From the NCBI RefSeq assembly GCF_000696185.1, contig NZ_KK853997.1, positions 3,425,901 to 3,489,900 on the forward strand: 64,000 nucleotides of DNA, read 5' to 3'. Position 1 is the stretch's first letter, and the number at the start of each line of letters is the position of its first letter. Source of the stretch: Kitasatospora cheerisanensis KCTC 2395 (GTDB lineage: Bacteria > Actinomycetota > Actinomycetes > Streptomycetales > Streptomycetaceae). The translations under genes and the position numbers were made by a program. The notes under the pieces are model-generated. The model was not told the DNA's origin. It ran no database searches and saw only the letters and a program-made list of their open reading frames with translations. Shown piece after piece: positions 40,952 to 49,733 of the stretch.

Positions 40952-42242
40952 GTGACCAGCACCGATCAGCCCGTGGACGAGCTGCTGGCGGAGGCGGTGG
41001 GCCGGGTGGTCGGGGCGCCGCCCGGCGGGCTGGAGTACGCGGTGGACGGGGCGGCGTCGCTGCTGGCGGCGTCCGCGGACCGGTGGCCGCTGGTGAGCCG
41101 GGCGCTGCTGGGCTTCGCGGAGCGGTCGGTGGGCCGGTGCTGGGCGGCGGGCTGGCGGCCCGCCGACCTGGTGCGGGTCGCGCGGCGCGAGCTGGGCCCG
41201 GTGCAGGTCGCCCTGGCGGTGGACCTGATCGCCGCGGAGAGCCGCCGGCACCCGGCCGCGTCGCTGGACCGCCGCTGGCGGGACCAGCTGCGCGAGCTGG
41301 ACGCGGAGCCGTGGTGGCCGTCCGACGAGGCGTACCTGCAGGCGTTCGCGGAGCGGCACCGGCTGGACCGGTTCGCGCTGGCCACGGCGGCGCTGGAGCT
41401 GCTGCGGGTGTGGGCGCTGCTGCCGCCGGTCCAGCCGGTGGGCCCGGCGCCGGGGCAGTCCGCGCCGCGGGTGAGCGCGCCGCGCAGCGGGAGCCGCGGA
41501 TGCTGGGGCGGATCCGGGCGCTGCTGGCGAAGGCCGAGTCGACGGGCTTCCCGGAGGAGGCGGAGGCGCTGACCGCGAAGGCGCAGGAGCTGATGGCCCG
41601 TCACTCCATCGACGAGGCGCTGCTGTCGGCCGGCGGCCCTTCGGCGGACGAGCCGGCCGCGCTGCGGATCGGCGTGGACAACCCGTACGAGGGCCCGAAG
41701 ACGATGCTGCTGGACGCGGTGGCGGCGGCGAACCGGTGCCGGGTGGTGTGGGCGAAGGAGTTCGGGTTCTGCACCCTGATCGGCTTCGACGCCGACCTGG
41801 ACGCCGTCGAGCTGCTGTACACCTCGCTGCTGGTGCAGGCGACCTCGGCGATGCAGCGGGCCGGCAGCCGCAAGCACAAGGACGGGGCGGCGCGGACGAA
41901 GGCGTTCCGGCAGTCCTTCCTGGTGGCGTACGCGGCGCGGATCCGCGAGCGGCTGGCGGAGGCCACCGAGCGGGCCACCGAGGACGCGGCGGCCGGGCGG
42001 CCGGCCGAGCCCGCGGGCGACGGCGGGCCGAGGGCGGGGCGCTGCCGGTGCCGACCCCGGACGGCGGGCTGCTGCCGGTACTGGCGGCCCGGGCCGAGGC
42101 GGTGGACGACGCGGTTGGCAGGATGTTCCCGAAGCTCGTGTCGCAGCGGGTGCGGGTGAGTGACGGCGAGGGCTGGGTCGAGGGCCGGGCCGCCGCCGAC
42201 CGGGCCACGCTGCACCGGGGTTCGGGACGGATCGAGCGCTGA
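40952..42242 (+). pseudogene. DUF2786 domain protein, frame broken twice
   Basis: Three consecutive frames make up one gene. Part 1 (GTG 40952 to about 41455) is an Ala/Leu-rich helical domain. Part 2 holds DUF2786, MLGRIRALLAKAESTGFPEE with AKAQELMARHSIDEALL, and then a helical region with RRVVWAKEFG-like and KAFRQSFLVAYAARIRERL segments. Part 3 ends PVPTPDGGLLPVLAARAEAV and EGRAAADRATLHRG. One extra G in each GGGG run (41452-41455 and 42036-42039) restores a 430-residue protein. ATG 41500 has GGGAG 6 bases upstream and could start a shorter product. Function of DUF2786 is unknown. Confidence 0.7.
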
Positions 42243-42279
42243 CAGGTCGTCAGGGCGCACACGACGAGGGGGGACCACG

Positions 42280-43305
42280 GTGGAGTTCACCGAGCGGGCA
42301 CGCGGATCGCTGCTGGGCGGCGCACTGGGCGACGCGCTGGGCTGGCCGATCGAGTTCATGCACCTGGACGCCATCCGGCGGCAGCACGGCGGGGCGGGCC
42401 TGACCGACCTGGCGGACGCCGACCGCGGCGGCCAGGTCACCGACGACACCCAGATGACGCTGTTCACCGCGGAGGGCCTGCTGCGCGGCGGCCGCCGCGA
42501 GGACCTGCACGCCGCGTACCGCCGCTGGTTCCACACCCAGCGGATGCCCGGCCCGGTGAGCTCCCCGGACGGCTGGCTGGCCGGGCAGGACTTCCTGTAC
42601 GCCTCGCGGGCCCCGGGCAACGCCTGCATGACCGGCGTGGTGCTGGACTACCGGGACGCCGCGCCGTTCGGCCAGGAGGGCCCGGTCAACCCGCAGTCGA
42701 AGGGCTGCGGCACGGTGATGCGCTCCGCGCCGTTCGGCCTGGCCGGGCTGGGCCCCGACGAGGCGTTCCGGCGCGCGGCCGACGCGGCGCAGCTGACGCA
42801 CGGTCACCCGACGGGCTACCTGGCGGCGGGGGCGTTCGCCGCGCTGATCGAGCGGGTGGCGGCCGGGATGCCGCTGCCGGCCGCGGTGGACGCGACGCTG
42901 GCGCAGCTGGCGACGATGCCCTCGCACGCGGAGACCACGGAGGCGCTGCGCCGCGCGGTGCGGGTGGCCGCGGAGGGCCCGGGCTCGGCGGAGGGCGTGG
43001 AGCGGGTCGGCATGGGCTGGGTCGCCGAGGAGTGCCTGGCCGTCGCGGTGTACGCGGCGCTGGCCGCGCCGGACGCCCGTTCGGCGCTGGTGCTGTCGGT
43101 GAACCACTCCGGCGACAGCGACTCCACCGGAGCGGTCTGCGGCAACCTGGTCGGCGCGCTGTACGGCCTGTCCGGCCTGCCGGCCGACTGGTGCGCGCTG
43201 GTCGAGGGCCGCGAGGTCCTGCTGCAGGTGGCCGACGACCTGGCCGCGCTCGCCCGCGGCGACCGTGCGGCGCTGGGCGACCGCTACCCGCTGCCGGTCC
43301 GGTGA
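42280..43305 (+). CDS. ADP-ribosylglycohydrolase family protein (copy 1)
   Basis: The 341-residue protein fits the DraG/ARH fold that removes ADP-ribose from proteins or small molecules using two Mg ions. Metal-site motifs are GALGDALG, TDDTQM near residue 47 and SGDSDSTGAVCG near the C terminus; SKGCGTVMRSAPFG and THGHPTGYLAAGA line the pocket. A GGGGGG site is about 7 bases before GTG 42280. It is followed 4 bases later by the VWA gene. Its relative at 44025-45020 shares these motifs and faces it. Confidence 0.88.
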   Translation: MEFTERARGSLLGGALGDALGWPIEFMHLDAIRRQHGGAGLTDLADADRGGQVTDDTQMTLFTAEGLLRGGRREDLHAAYRRWFHTQRMPGPVSSPDGWLAGQDFLYASRAPGNACMTGVVLDYRDAAPFGQEGPVNPQSKGCGTVMRSAPFGLAGLGPDEAFRRAADAAQLTHGHPTGYLAAGAFAALIERVAAGMPLPAAVDATLAQLATMPSHAETTEALRRAVRVAAEGPGSAEGVERVGMGWVAEECLAVAVYAALAAPDARSALVLSVNHSGDSDSTGAVCGNLVGALYGLSGLPADWCALVEGREVLLQVADDLAALARGDRAALGDRYPLPVR

Positions 43306-43309
43306 CCGG

Positions 43310-44017
43310 GTGGCGCTGAGCCTGGAGAAGGTGTCGGCCGCCGCGCCGGGCCTCGTCGACCTGTACAAGTCCGCCCGGGTGAGCCTGGTGAAGAGCGGCC
43401 TCCAGCACGTCCGGGCGGCCGTCTACCTGGTGCTGGACCGGTCCGGTTCGATGCGGCCGTACTACCGGTCCGGGGCGGTGCAGCACTTCGCCGAGCAGGT
43501 GCTGGCGCTCTCCGCGCACCTGGACGACGACGGGCGGGTGCCGGTGGTGTTCTTCTCCACCGGCGTGGACGGCGTCGCCGAGATCTCGCTCGACGACCAC
43601 CGGGACCGGATCGGCCGCCTGCACGCCTCGTACGGGCACATGGGCCGGACCGACTACCACGCGGCGATGAAGGCGGTCGTCCGGCACTACCAGCTCTCCG
43701 GCGCCACCGACCCGGCCCTGGTCGTGTTCCAGACCGACGGCGGCCCGAGTTCGCGCGCGGCGGCCCGGGACATGCTCTGCCTGGCCGCCGAACTCCCGAT
43801 CTACTGGCAGTTCGTGGGGTTCGGCGACCCGGCCGACCAGGAGTTCGCGTTCCTCCGCCGGCTCGACGAGCTGCCCGTGCCCGCCCGGCGGCCGGTCGAC
43901 AACGCGGGCTTCTTCCCGGCCGGCCGGGACCCGCGGTCCCGGACCGACGCCGAGCTGTACGACCAGTTGCTGGCCGGGTTCCCGGAGTTCCTGGCCGCCG
44001 TCCGGCCCGCCGGCTGA
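43310..44017 (+). CDS. VWA-domain protein, TerY/TerF-like
   Basis: The 235-residue protein is nearly all one von Willebrand A domain. The metal site (MIDAS) is complete, with LVLDRSGSM, a Thr in HMGRTDYHAAM and FQTDGGPSS. The N-terminal AAPGLVDLYKSARVSLVKSG and the C-terminal IYWQFVGFG and LPVPARRPVDNAGFFP parts resemble the VWA proteins of tellurite-resistance-type gene sets in Streptomyces. It starts at GTG 43310, just after the ADP-ribosylglycohydrolase stop, so the two are coupled. It meets the second ADP-ribosylglycohydrolase gene tail to tail with 7 bases between. Confidence 0.8.
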   Translation: MALSLEKVSAAAPGLVDLYKSARVSLVKSGLQHVRAAVYLVLDRSGSMRPYYRSGAVQHFAEQVLALSAHLDDDGRVPVVFFSTGVDGVAEISLDDHRDRIGRLHASYGHMGRTDYHAAMKAVVRHYQLSGATDPALVVFQTDGGPSSRAAARDMLCLAAELPIYWQFVGFGDPADQEFAFLRRLDELPVPARRPVDNAGFFPAGRDPRSRTDAELYDQLLAGFPEFLAAVRPAG

Positions 44018-44024
44018 CCGGCCG

Positions 44025-45020
44025 TCAGTCCCAGAGGGCGCCGAAGGCCAGCAGTTCCTCGCGGTACTCGATCCGGTCGACCCAGTCGGCCGGCCAGGCG
44101 CCCTCGCCGTGCCGGGCGCCGGCGAACGCGCCGGCCAGGCAGGCCAGCGAGTCGGAGTCGCCGGAGGAGACGGCGGCCCGGCGGACGGCGGCGACCGGGT
44201 CGTCGGGGAGCAGCAGGAAGCACAGCAGCGCGGTGGCGAAGGCCTCCTCGGCGACCCACCCGGCGCCGGTGCGCTCGCACGGATCGGCGTCGAGTTCGCC
44301 GGCGGCGAGTGCGGCGTCCAGCCGGTCGAGGGTCCGCAGGCACTCGTCCCAGCCACGGGCGATGAATTCCTCGGGCGAGCCGAAGTGGTCGCGGGTGGAG
44401 AGGTCGCCGAGCCAGAACTCGTCGTAGCGGGTGCGCTGTTCGACGGCGTGGGCGCGCAGGCGGGCGGGCAGCTCGGTCGGTTCGACGCCCTGGGCCAGCC
44501 AGCGGACGGTGAACGCGGTGAGCTCGCTGGCGGCCAGCGCCGTGGGGTGGCCGTGGGTGAGGCCGGACTGCAACTGGGAGGCGCCGGACACCTGCTGGTC
44601 CGTCAATTCCCTTACCAGGCCGAGCGGGGCGACCCGCATGTTCGCGCCGCAGCCCTTGGAGCCGAGGTCGGACGCGTCCTGCCAGGGCCGGCCGGTGGAC
44701 AGCCGGAAGCAGGACCGCAGGCAGGTCATTCCGGGGGCCCGGTCGTTGTCCGGCGAGCGCCACCAGTCCACGAACTCCTCGCGCAGCGGCAGTTCGAGGC
44801 GCAGCGGGACGAGCGGGCCCTCGGCGAGGGCGGCGCGCAGGGCGCGGGCGAGCGCCAGGGTCATCTGGGTGTCGTCGGTGACCTTGGCCTTCTTCGGCAG
44901 CGGGAGCTGTCGCCAGTCGGCGCTGAGCAGCCCGATCTCCTGCATGGTCAGGAACTCGGTGCGCTTGCCGAGAGCGTCGCCGATCGCCAGCCCCAGCATC
45001 GCCCCGGTCGCCCGCCCCAT
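44025..45020 (-). CDS. ADP-ribosylglycohydrolase family protein (copy 2)
   Basis: The 331-residue protein has the same fold motifs as copy 1: MLGLAIGDALGKRTEF, KVTDDTQMTLALARAL, SKGCGANMRVAPLG, LTHGHPTALAASELTAF and SSGDSDSLACLAGAFAG. GAGGGG lies 6 bases before the ATG and overlaps the P450 stop region, so it is probably the last gene of the run 47625 to 44025. It may reverse an ADP-ribose mark or hydrolyse a free ADP-ribosyl product. Confidence 0.87.
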   Translation of the reverse strand: MGRATGAMLGLAIGDALGKRTEFLTMQEIGLLSADWRQLPLPKKAKVTDDTQMTLALARALRAALAEGPLVPLRLELPLREEFVDWWRSPDNDRAPGMTCLRSCFRLSTGRPWQDASDLGSKGCGANMRVAPLGLVRELTDQQVSGASQLQSGLTHGHPTALAASELTAFTVRWLAQGVEPTELPARLRAHAVEQRTRYDEFWLGDLSTRDHFGSPEEFIARGWDECLRTLDRLDAALAAGELDADPCERTGAGWVAEEAFATALLCFLLLPDDPVAAVRRAAVSSGDSDSLACLAGAFAGARHGEGAWPADWVDRIEYREELLAFGALWD

Positions 45021-45030
45021 GACACGCCCC

Positions 45031-46242
45031 TCAGATCTCGACCAGCAGTTCCTCCAGTCCGCGGATCACGTAGCCGGGGCGCCACTCGGGCTCGCGCACC
45101 AGCGACAGCCCGGGGGCCCTGCGAAGCAGTGCGCCGTAGGACTCGGTGAGTTCCAGTCTGGCAAGCGGCGCGCCGAGACAGAAGTGGATTCCCGCACCGA
45201 AGGTGATGTGCGGGTTGTCGGTGCGGCCCAGGTCGAGCCGGTCCGGGTCGGCGAAGCGCTCGGGGTCGCGGTTGGCGGAGCCGAACAGCAGCGCCACCTC
45301 GGCGCCGCGCGGGATGTGCACGCCGCCGACCTCGATGTCCTCCAGCACCCAGCGTTCGAACATCTGCAGCGGGGTGTCGTAGCGCATCAACTCCTCGACG
45401 GCGGTGGGCAGCAGTTCGTCCACCGCGCCGCGCAGCCGGGCGAGTTCGCCGGGGTTGCGGAGCAGCGCCCACCAGCCGTTGCCGGTGGTGTTGACGGTCG
45501 CCTCGTGGCCGGCGTTCAGCAGCAGCACGCAGGTGGAGATCATCTCCTGCTCGCTGAGCACCTGCCCGTCCTCGACGGCGCGGGCCAGCGCGCTGATCAG
45601 GTCGGTGCCGGGCTGCTCGCGCCGACGGCGGATCAGCTCCCGCAGGTAGGCGGAGAATTCGAGGCTGGCGGTGACCGCGCGGCGGGCGGTGTCCTCGTCC
45701 GGATTGAGTTCGAACATTCCGGTGATGTCGGCCGACCAGGGCCGCAGCAGGTGCCGGTCCGACTCCGGGACGCCGAGCATCTCGGCGATCACGGCGACCG
45801 GCAGCGGCTCGGCGACCTGCGCGATCAGGTCGCCGCCGCCGTCGGCGAGCAGGCCGTCGACCAGTTCCCCGGCGAGCCGGCGCACGGTCGGGCGCAGCTC
45901 CTCCACCATCCGCGGCGTGAACGCCTTGGAGACCAGCCGCCGGATCCGGGTGTGGTCCGGGCCCTCCAGGTCCAGCAGGCCGTGGTCGTTGAGGGTGTGG
46001 AACGCCTCGTGCGCCGGGTTCGGCTCGGGCTGCCCGAACTCCCGGTGGCTGAACCGGTGCGTGTAGGTCCGGCCCAGCCGCCGGTCCCGCAGCAGCGAAC
46101 TGACGTCCGCGTAGCGGGATATCAGCCACTGGTCGGTCGGCTCGTAGTGGACGACCGGCGACTGCTCGCGCAGCGCGGCGTACGCCGGGTACGGGTGGGC
46201 CACGAACGCGGCCGACCACGGGTCGAAGTCGTCGATCGCCAT
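45031..46242 (-). CDS. Cytochrome P450
   Basis: The 403-residue soluble bacterial P450 shows the I-helix LLLNAGHEATVN (A-G-x-E-x-T), the K-helix EELMRY (E-x-x-R) and the heme loop FGAGIHFCLGAPLARLE with the Cys thiolate. GGGAG lies 7 bases before ATG 46242. It resembles CYP107/CYP105-type Streptomyces enzymes, but no substrate can be named. It follows the sirtuin gene by 58 bases. No ferredoxin gene is beside it. Confidence 0.92.
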   Translation of the reverse strand: MAIDDFDPWSAAFVAHPYPAYAALREQSPVVHYEPTDQWLISRYADVSSLLRDRRLGRTYTHRFSHREFGQPEPNPAHEAFHTLNDHGLLDLEGPDHTRIRRLVSKAFTPRMVEELRPTVRRLAGELVDGLLADGGGDLIAQVAEPLPVAVIAEMLGVPESDRHLLRPWSADITGMFELNPDEDTARRAVTASLEFSAYLRELIRRRREQPGTDLISALARAVEDGQVLSEQEMISTCVLLLNAGHEATVNTTGNGWWALLRNPGELARLRGAVDELLPTAVEELMRYDTPLQMFERWVLEDIEVGGVHIPRGAEVALLFGSANRDPERFADPDRLDLGRTDNPHITFGAGIHFCLGAPLARLELTESYGALLRRAPGLSLVREPEWRPGYVIRGLEELLVEI

Positions 46243-46300
46243 TGATCTTCTCCCTGCTCGTCGGACCGCCATCGTAAGCAGCCCGACCTGCGGTTTTCGA

Positions 46301-47050
46301 TCAACCCCGGGCCAGGTCCCCGTTCACCAGCCGCTCCACCAGCTTCGGCAGCGCCTGCGAGATCGGCTCCCGGACCACCTCGTGCGCGGCCCAGTCCCAC
46401 GGCGTGGGCTCGCCGTTCACCACGATCAGCTTCGCGTCGTGCTCCAGCGCGATCCGCGGCAGCAGCGCCGCCGGGTGCACCTGCAGCGAACTGCCCACCG
46501 CCAGGAACACCTGGCACGCCTTGGCGATCGCGTCGGCCTGCTCCAGCACCCGCTCGTCCAGCGCCTCGCCGAACATCACGGTGCGCGGCCGCAGCACCCC
46601 GCCGCACTGCTCGCACGCCGGATCGGCCTCGCCCGCCTCGACCCGCTCCAGCGCCGCCGCCATCGGGCCGGTCACCCGGCACCGGACGCACTGCACCTCG
46701 GCGGCGGTGCCGTGCAGCTCGATCACCTTCCGGGCCGTCAGCCCGGCCGCCTGGTGAAGGCCGTCCACGTTCTGGGTCAGCACCCGCATCGGCACGCCCG
46801 AGCGTTCCAGCTCGACCAGCGCCAGGTGCCCGGCGTTCGGCTTCGCGCCCACCGCGCCGGCGTCCCGCCGCATCAGCCAGGACCGGCGGCGCACCTCCGT
46901 GCTGGCCAGGTACGGGCCGATCGTCACCAGTTCCTGCGCGCTCGGATCGCGCTGCCAAAGCCCTTGCGGGCCGCGGTAGTCGGGAATCCCCGAGTCCGTG
47001 GAGATCCCCGCCCCCGTCAACACCGCCACCAGCGGACGCTTCTCGCTCAT
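46301..47050 (-). CDS. Sir2-family NAD-dependent deacylase
   Basis: The 249-residue sirtuin shows the NAD site LTGAGISTDSGIPDYRG, TQNVDGLHQAAG, the catalytic His in VIELHGTAAEVQC, a zinc site CVRC and CEQC, and VGSSLQVHPAALLP. It transfers acyl groups from lysine to ADP-ribose, releasing nicotinamide. Its ATG overlaps the stop of the membrane protein gene by 4 bases. The downstream P450 and ADP-ribosylglycohydrolase may be co-transcribed, a setting that links it to ADP-ribose handling. Confidence 0.93.
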   Translation of the reverse strand: MSEKRPLVAVLTGAGISTDSGIPDYRGPQGLWQRDPSAQELVTIGPYLASTEVRRRSWLMRRDAGAVGAKPNAGHLALVELERSGVPMRVLTQNVDGLHQAAGLTARKVIELHGTAAEVQCVRCRVTGPMAAALERVEAGEADPACEQCGGVLRPRTVMFGEALDERVLEQADAIAKACQVFLAVGSSLQVHPAALLPRIALEHDAKLIVVNGEPTPWDWAAHEVVREPISQALPKLVERLVNGDLARG

Positions 47051-47625
47051 GCCCCGGACGGTACGGCCCGCAGCCCGTTCCGACCACCGGTTATCACCGG
47101 CAGGAACGCCACCAGGTACAGCACCGCGCCGACCGACAGGAAGTTCAGCGACGCCCCCATCAGCACCGTCCCCACCACCACCAGCACCGGACTCCACCAG
47201 CGCACCACCCGACGTGCCGTCAGCCTGACCAGCAGCGCAACCAGTCCGACGTACAGCAGCATCGGCACCGCCGTGTACACCAGCGGCATCACCCCCGGCA
47301 CCGACTGCACCCGGTCGAACAGCACCGACCGCGCCGCGACGTCCTCGGCGACGGCGTTCGCCCACAGGTCGATCCCGCTCTGCACCATCCCCGCCAGCAC
47401 CCCGGCGAGACCCGCCCCCAGCCAGACCCGGCCCACACCCCCGCCGGCCCCGAGCCGCCACAGCTCCACCAGGCCCGCGCCCATCAGCACCAGCCCTGCG
47501 AACAGCGCGAGATGCCCGATCGTCCAGCCCGGCCCCGTCCCCCGCGAGCCCGGCACCAGCCGGACCGCCCCGTACACCGCGAGCAGCCCCGTCGACCAGC
47601 CCAGCGCCCGACGCCCCGTCACCAT
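47047..47625 (-). CDS. Small multi-pass membrane protein
   Basis: I do not recognise a family. The 192-residue product has about six hydrophobic segments and few charged residues outside short loops. AAGGGGG lies 7 bases before ATG 47625; the frame is open to 47778 but lacks a site there. The ATGA overlap with the sirtuin gene couples their translation, which is the only hint to its role. Confidence 0.65.
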   Translation of the reverse strand: MVTGRRALGWSTGLLAVYGAVRLVPGSRGTGPGWTIGHLALFAGLVLMGAGLVELWRLGAGGGVGRVWLGAGLAGVLAGMVQSGIDLWANAVAEDVAARSVLFDRVQSVPGVMPLVYTAVPMLLYVGLVALLVRLTARRVVRWWSPVLVVVGTVLMGASLNFLSVGAVLYLVAFLPVITGGRNGLRAVPSGA

Positions 47626-47774
47626 CGCCCAACCCCCTTGTGAGAGTGCCTTCTCCGACACCCCCAACCCTGCCGCGACGGCCTGCGGCGCAACTCCCCC
47701 GCCACGGTGAACCGCGCCCCTCCCTCTCCGGAGGGAAGGGAGAACCCCGACAGGGTCGCCGAGGGCGCGCAGCC

Positions 47775-48449
47775 TCACTCGCCCGCCGTGACCGCCCCCG
47801 CCTCGTACGCGAAGACCACCGCGTGCACCCGGTCCCGGAGGCCGAGTTTCTGCAGGAGGTTGCTGACGTGCGTCTTGACGGTGTGTTCGCTGACCACCAG
47901 GTCCGCGGCGATCTCCGCGTTGGACATGCCCCGGGCGACGAGCCGCAGCGTCTCCAGCTCCCGGGCGGTGAGGGAGCCGAGGAGGAGGCTCAGCGGTCGG
48001 GACACCGCCAGCGCGCCGCCGGCCTTCCGCGCGGTGACCTCGCCGATGACGCGGCGGGTGACGGAGGGCGCGAGCAGGGCTTCGCCGGAGTTGACGACCC
48101 GGACGGCGTGGGCGAGGTCGTCACGGCGGACGTCCTTGAGCAGGAACCCGCTCGCCCCGGCGTACAGCGCGTCGAAGACGTAGTCGTCGACGTCGAAGGT
48201 GGTCAGCATGATGACCTTGCAGCGCGGGAACTCGGCGCAGACCCGCCGGGCGGCCTCCAGGCCGTCCATGACGGGCATCCGGACGTCGAGCAGCAGGACG
48301 TCGGGGTCGTGGGTGCGGACGGCGTCGATCGCCTGCTGTCCGTCGCCGGCCTCGGCGACGACCTCGATGTCGGGCTGGGCGTCGAGGATCATGCCGAAGC
48401 CGGCGCGGACCAGTTCCTGGTCGTCGGCGATCACCACTCGTACGGTCAT
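47775..48449 (-). CDS. NarL/LuxR-type response regulator
   Basis: The 224-residue protein has a receiver domain with acidic residues Asp9-Asp10, phosphoacceptor Asp55 in VLLLDVRMPVMDG and Lys105 in GFLLKDV. The C-terminal helix-turn-helix (about 158-215) has LTARELETLRLVARGMSNAE and LVVSEHTVKTHVSNLLQKL. It lies 14 bases after its kinase gene. Target genes are unknown. Confidence 0.93.
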   Translation of the reverse strand: MTVRVVIADDQELVRAGFGMILDAQPDIEVVAEAGDGQQAIDAVRTHDPDVLLLDVRMPVMDGLEAARRVCAEFPRCKVIMLTTFDVDDYVFDALYAGASGFLLKDVRRDDLAHAVRVVNSGEALLAPSVTRRVIGEVTARKAGGALAVSRPLSLLLGSLTARELETLRLVARGMSNAEIAADLVVSEHTVKTHVSNLLQKLGLRDRVHAVVFAYEAGAVTAGE

Positions 48450-48463
48450 CTCGGGTTCCTTCC

Positions 48464-49624
48464 TCAGGCGTTGAGCGGCAGGACGGCGGCCACCCGGTAG
48501 CCCCGGCCGTCCGGTCGGGGCCCGGTCTCGGCGCTGCCGCCGCAGGCGGCCGCGCGTTCCCGGATGGAGAGCAGGCCGCGTCCGCCGGAGCGTCCGTCGA
48601 CGCCGATGCCGGCCGGGACGCGGGGCCCGGTTCCGTCGTCGGCGACGTCGACGGTGAGGGTGGCGCCGTCGCGCACCTCGACCCGGACCACCACCCGGGA
48701 GGCCGCGGCGTGCTTGACCACGTTGGTCAGGGCTTCCTGGACGATCCGGTAGGCGGCGGCCTGGACCTCGGCGGGGCCGGTCTCCTCGATGCGGGCGTCG
48801 ACGGCGACGCCCGCCTCGCGGACCCGGTCGAGCACGCCGCCGAGTTCGGCGAGCCGGGGCTGCGGGGCGAGCGCGGGGGCCGCGCTGTCCTCCTTGAGGA
48901 CGCCGAGGACCCGCCGGAGCTGCACCATGGCGTCGCGCCCGGAGTCGGCGATGGCGTCGAAGGCGCGGATCGCCCGCTCGGGGCTGCTGTGCACGACCAG
49001 CGGGCCGGCCTCGGCCTGGACGACCATCAGCGAGACGGCGTGGGCGAGGATGTCGTGCATCTCGCGGGCGATCCGGGCGCGTTCCTCGCCGACCGCCCGC
49101 GCCGCGTCGCTGGCGGCGCGCAGTCCGGCCTGCCGGGCGCGTTCCGCCTCCACGCCGGCCAGCCGGCGCAACTCCCGTACCAGCGAGCCGAAGACGAAGC
49201 TGCCGACGGACACCACCATGCTGAACAGCATGCCGCTGAAGGAGCGGGTGCCGATCACGTTGCCGAGCACGGTGACGGTCAGCACCACGGCCCGCTGCCA
49301 GTCCCGGCCGCGGTCGGCGACGGTGTAGATGGCGACCGCCATGCCGACCTGGATCTGCGGCATGGCGAAGTGCGCGACCACCGACAGCGCCGAGGTGGGC
49401 ACCGCGCAGAGGCCGAGCACCGCCCAGGGCGCGCGGCTCCGCCACAGCAGCGGCAGCGACCCGGCCAGCGCCAGCGCGTACCCCCACCAGGTGCCGCCCT
49501 CGTGCTCCGGGTCGGTGTACACCCCCCACACCCCGACGCCGACGGCGAGCGCGACCAGGGGCCCGTCCACCACCCACGGCCGGGCCCGTCCCCAGGTGAG
49601 CAGGCCTTCCGTCCACTTCCCCAT
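48464..49624 (-). CDS. Two-component sensor histidine kinase (HisKA_3 type)
   Basis: The 386-residue kinase has four to five N-terminal membrane segments (about 20-147) with almost no extracellular domain. The dimerisation and phosphoacceptor site is ERARIAREMHDILAHAVS (His190), and the ATPase domain has QEALTNVVKHAAASRV and DDGTGPRVPAGIG with GGRGLLSIRERAAACGG. AGAGGA lies 7-8 bases before ATG 49624, which decides between this and two upstream starts. Such intramembrane-sensing kinases often respond to envelope stress; the signal is not known here. Confidence 0.92.
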   Translation of the reverse strand: MGKWTEGLLTWGRARPWVVDGPLVALAVGVGVWGVYTDPEHEGGTWWGYALALAGSLPLLWRSRAPWAVLGLCAVPTSALSVVAHFAMPQIQVGMAVAIYTVADRGRDWQRAVVLTVTVLGNVIGTRSFSGMLFSMVVSVGSFVFGSLVRELRRLAGVEAERARQAGLRAASDAARAVGEERARIAREMHDILAHAVSLMVVQAEAGPLVVHSSPERAIRAFDAIADSGRDAMVQLRRVLGVLKEDSAAPALAPQPRLAELGGVLDRVREAGVAVDARIEETGPAEVQAAAYRIVQEALTNVVKHAAASRVVVRVEVRDGATLTVDVADDGTGPRVPAGIGVDGRSGGRGLLSIRERAAACGGSAETGPRPDGRGYRVAAVLPLNA

Positions 49625-49733
49625 TCGCGCATCCTCTCGCATCGCCGTGCGGCCGCCCTCCCCCGCCCGGGCACGCCGAAGGGCGCCCCCGGCCGGGAGC
49701 GCCCTCCTTTGACGATGCGTCAATGCCCGGGCG

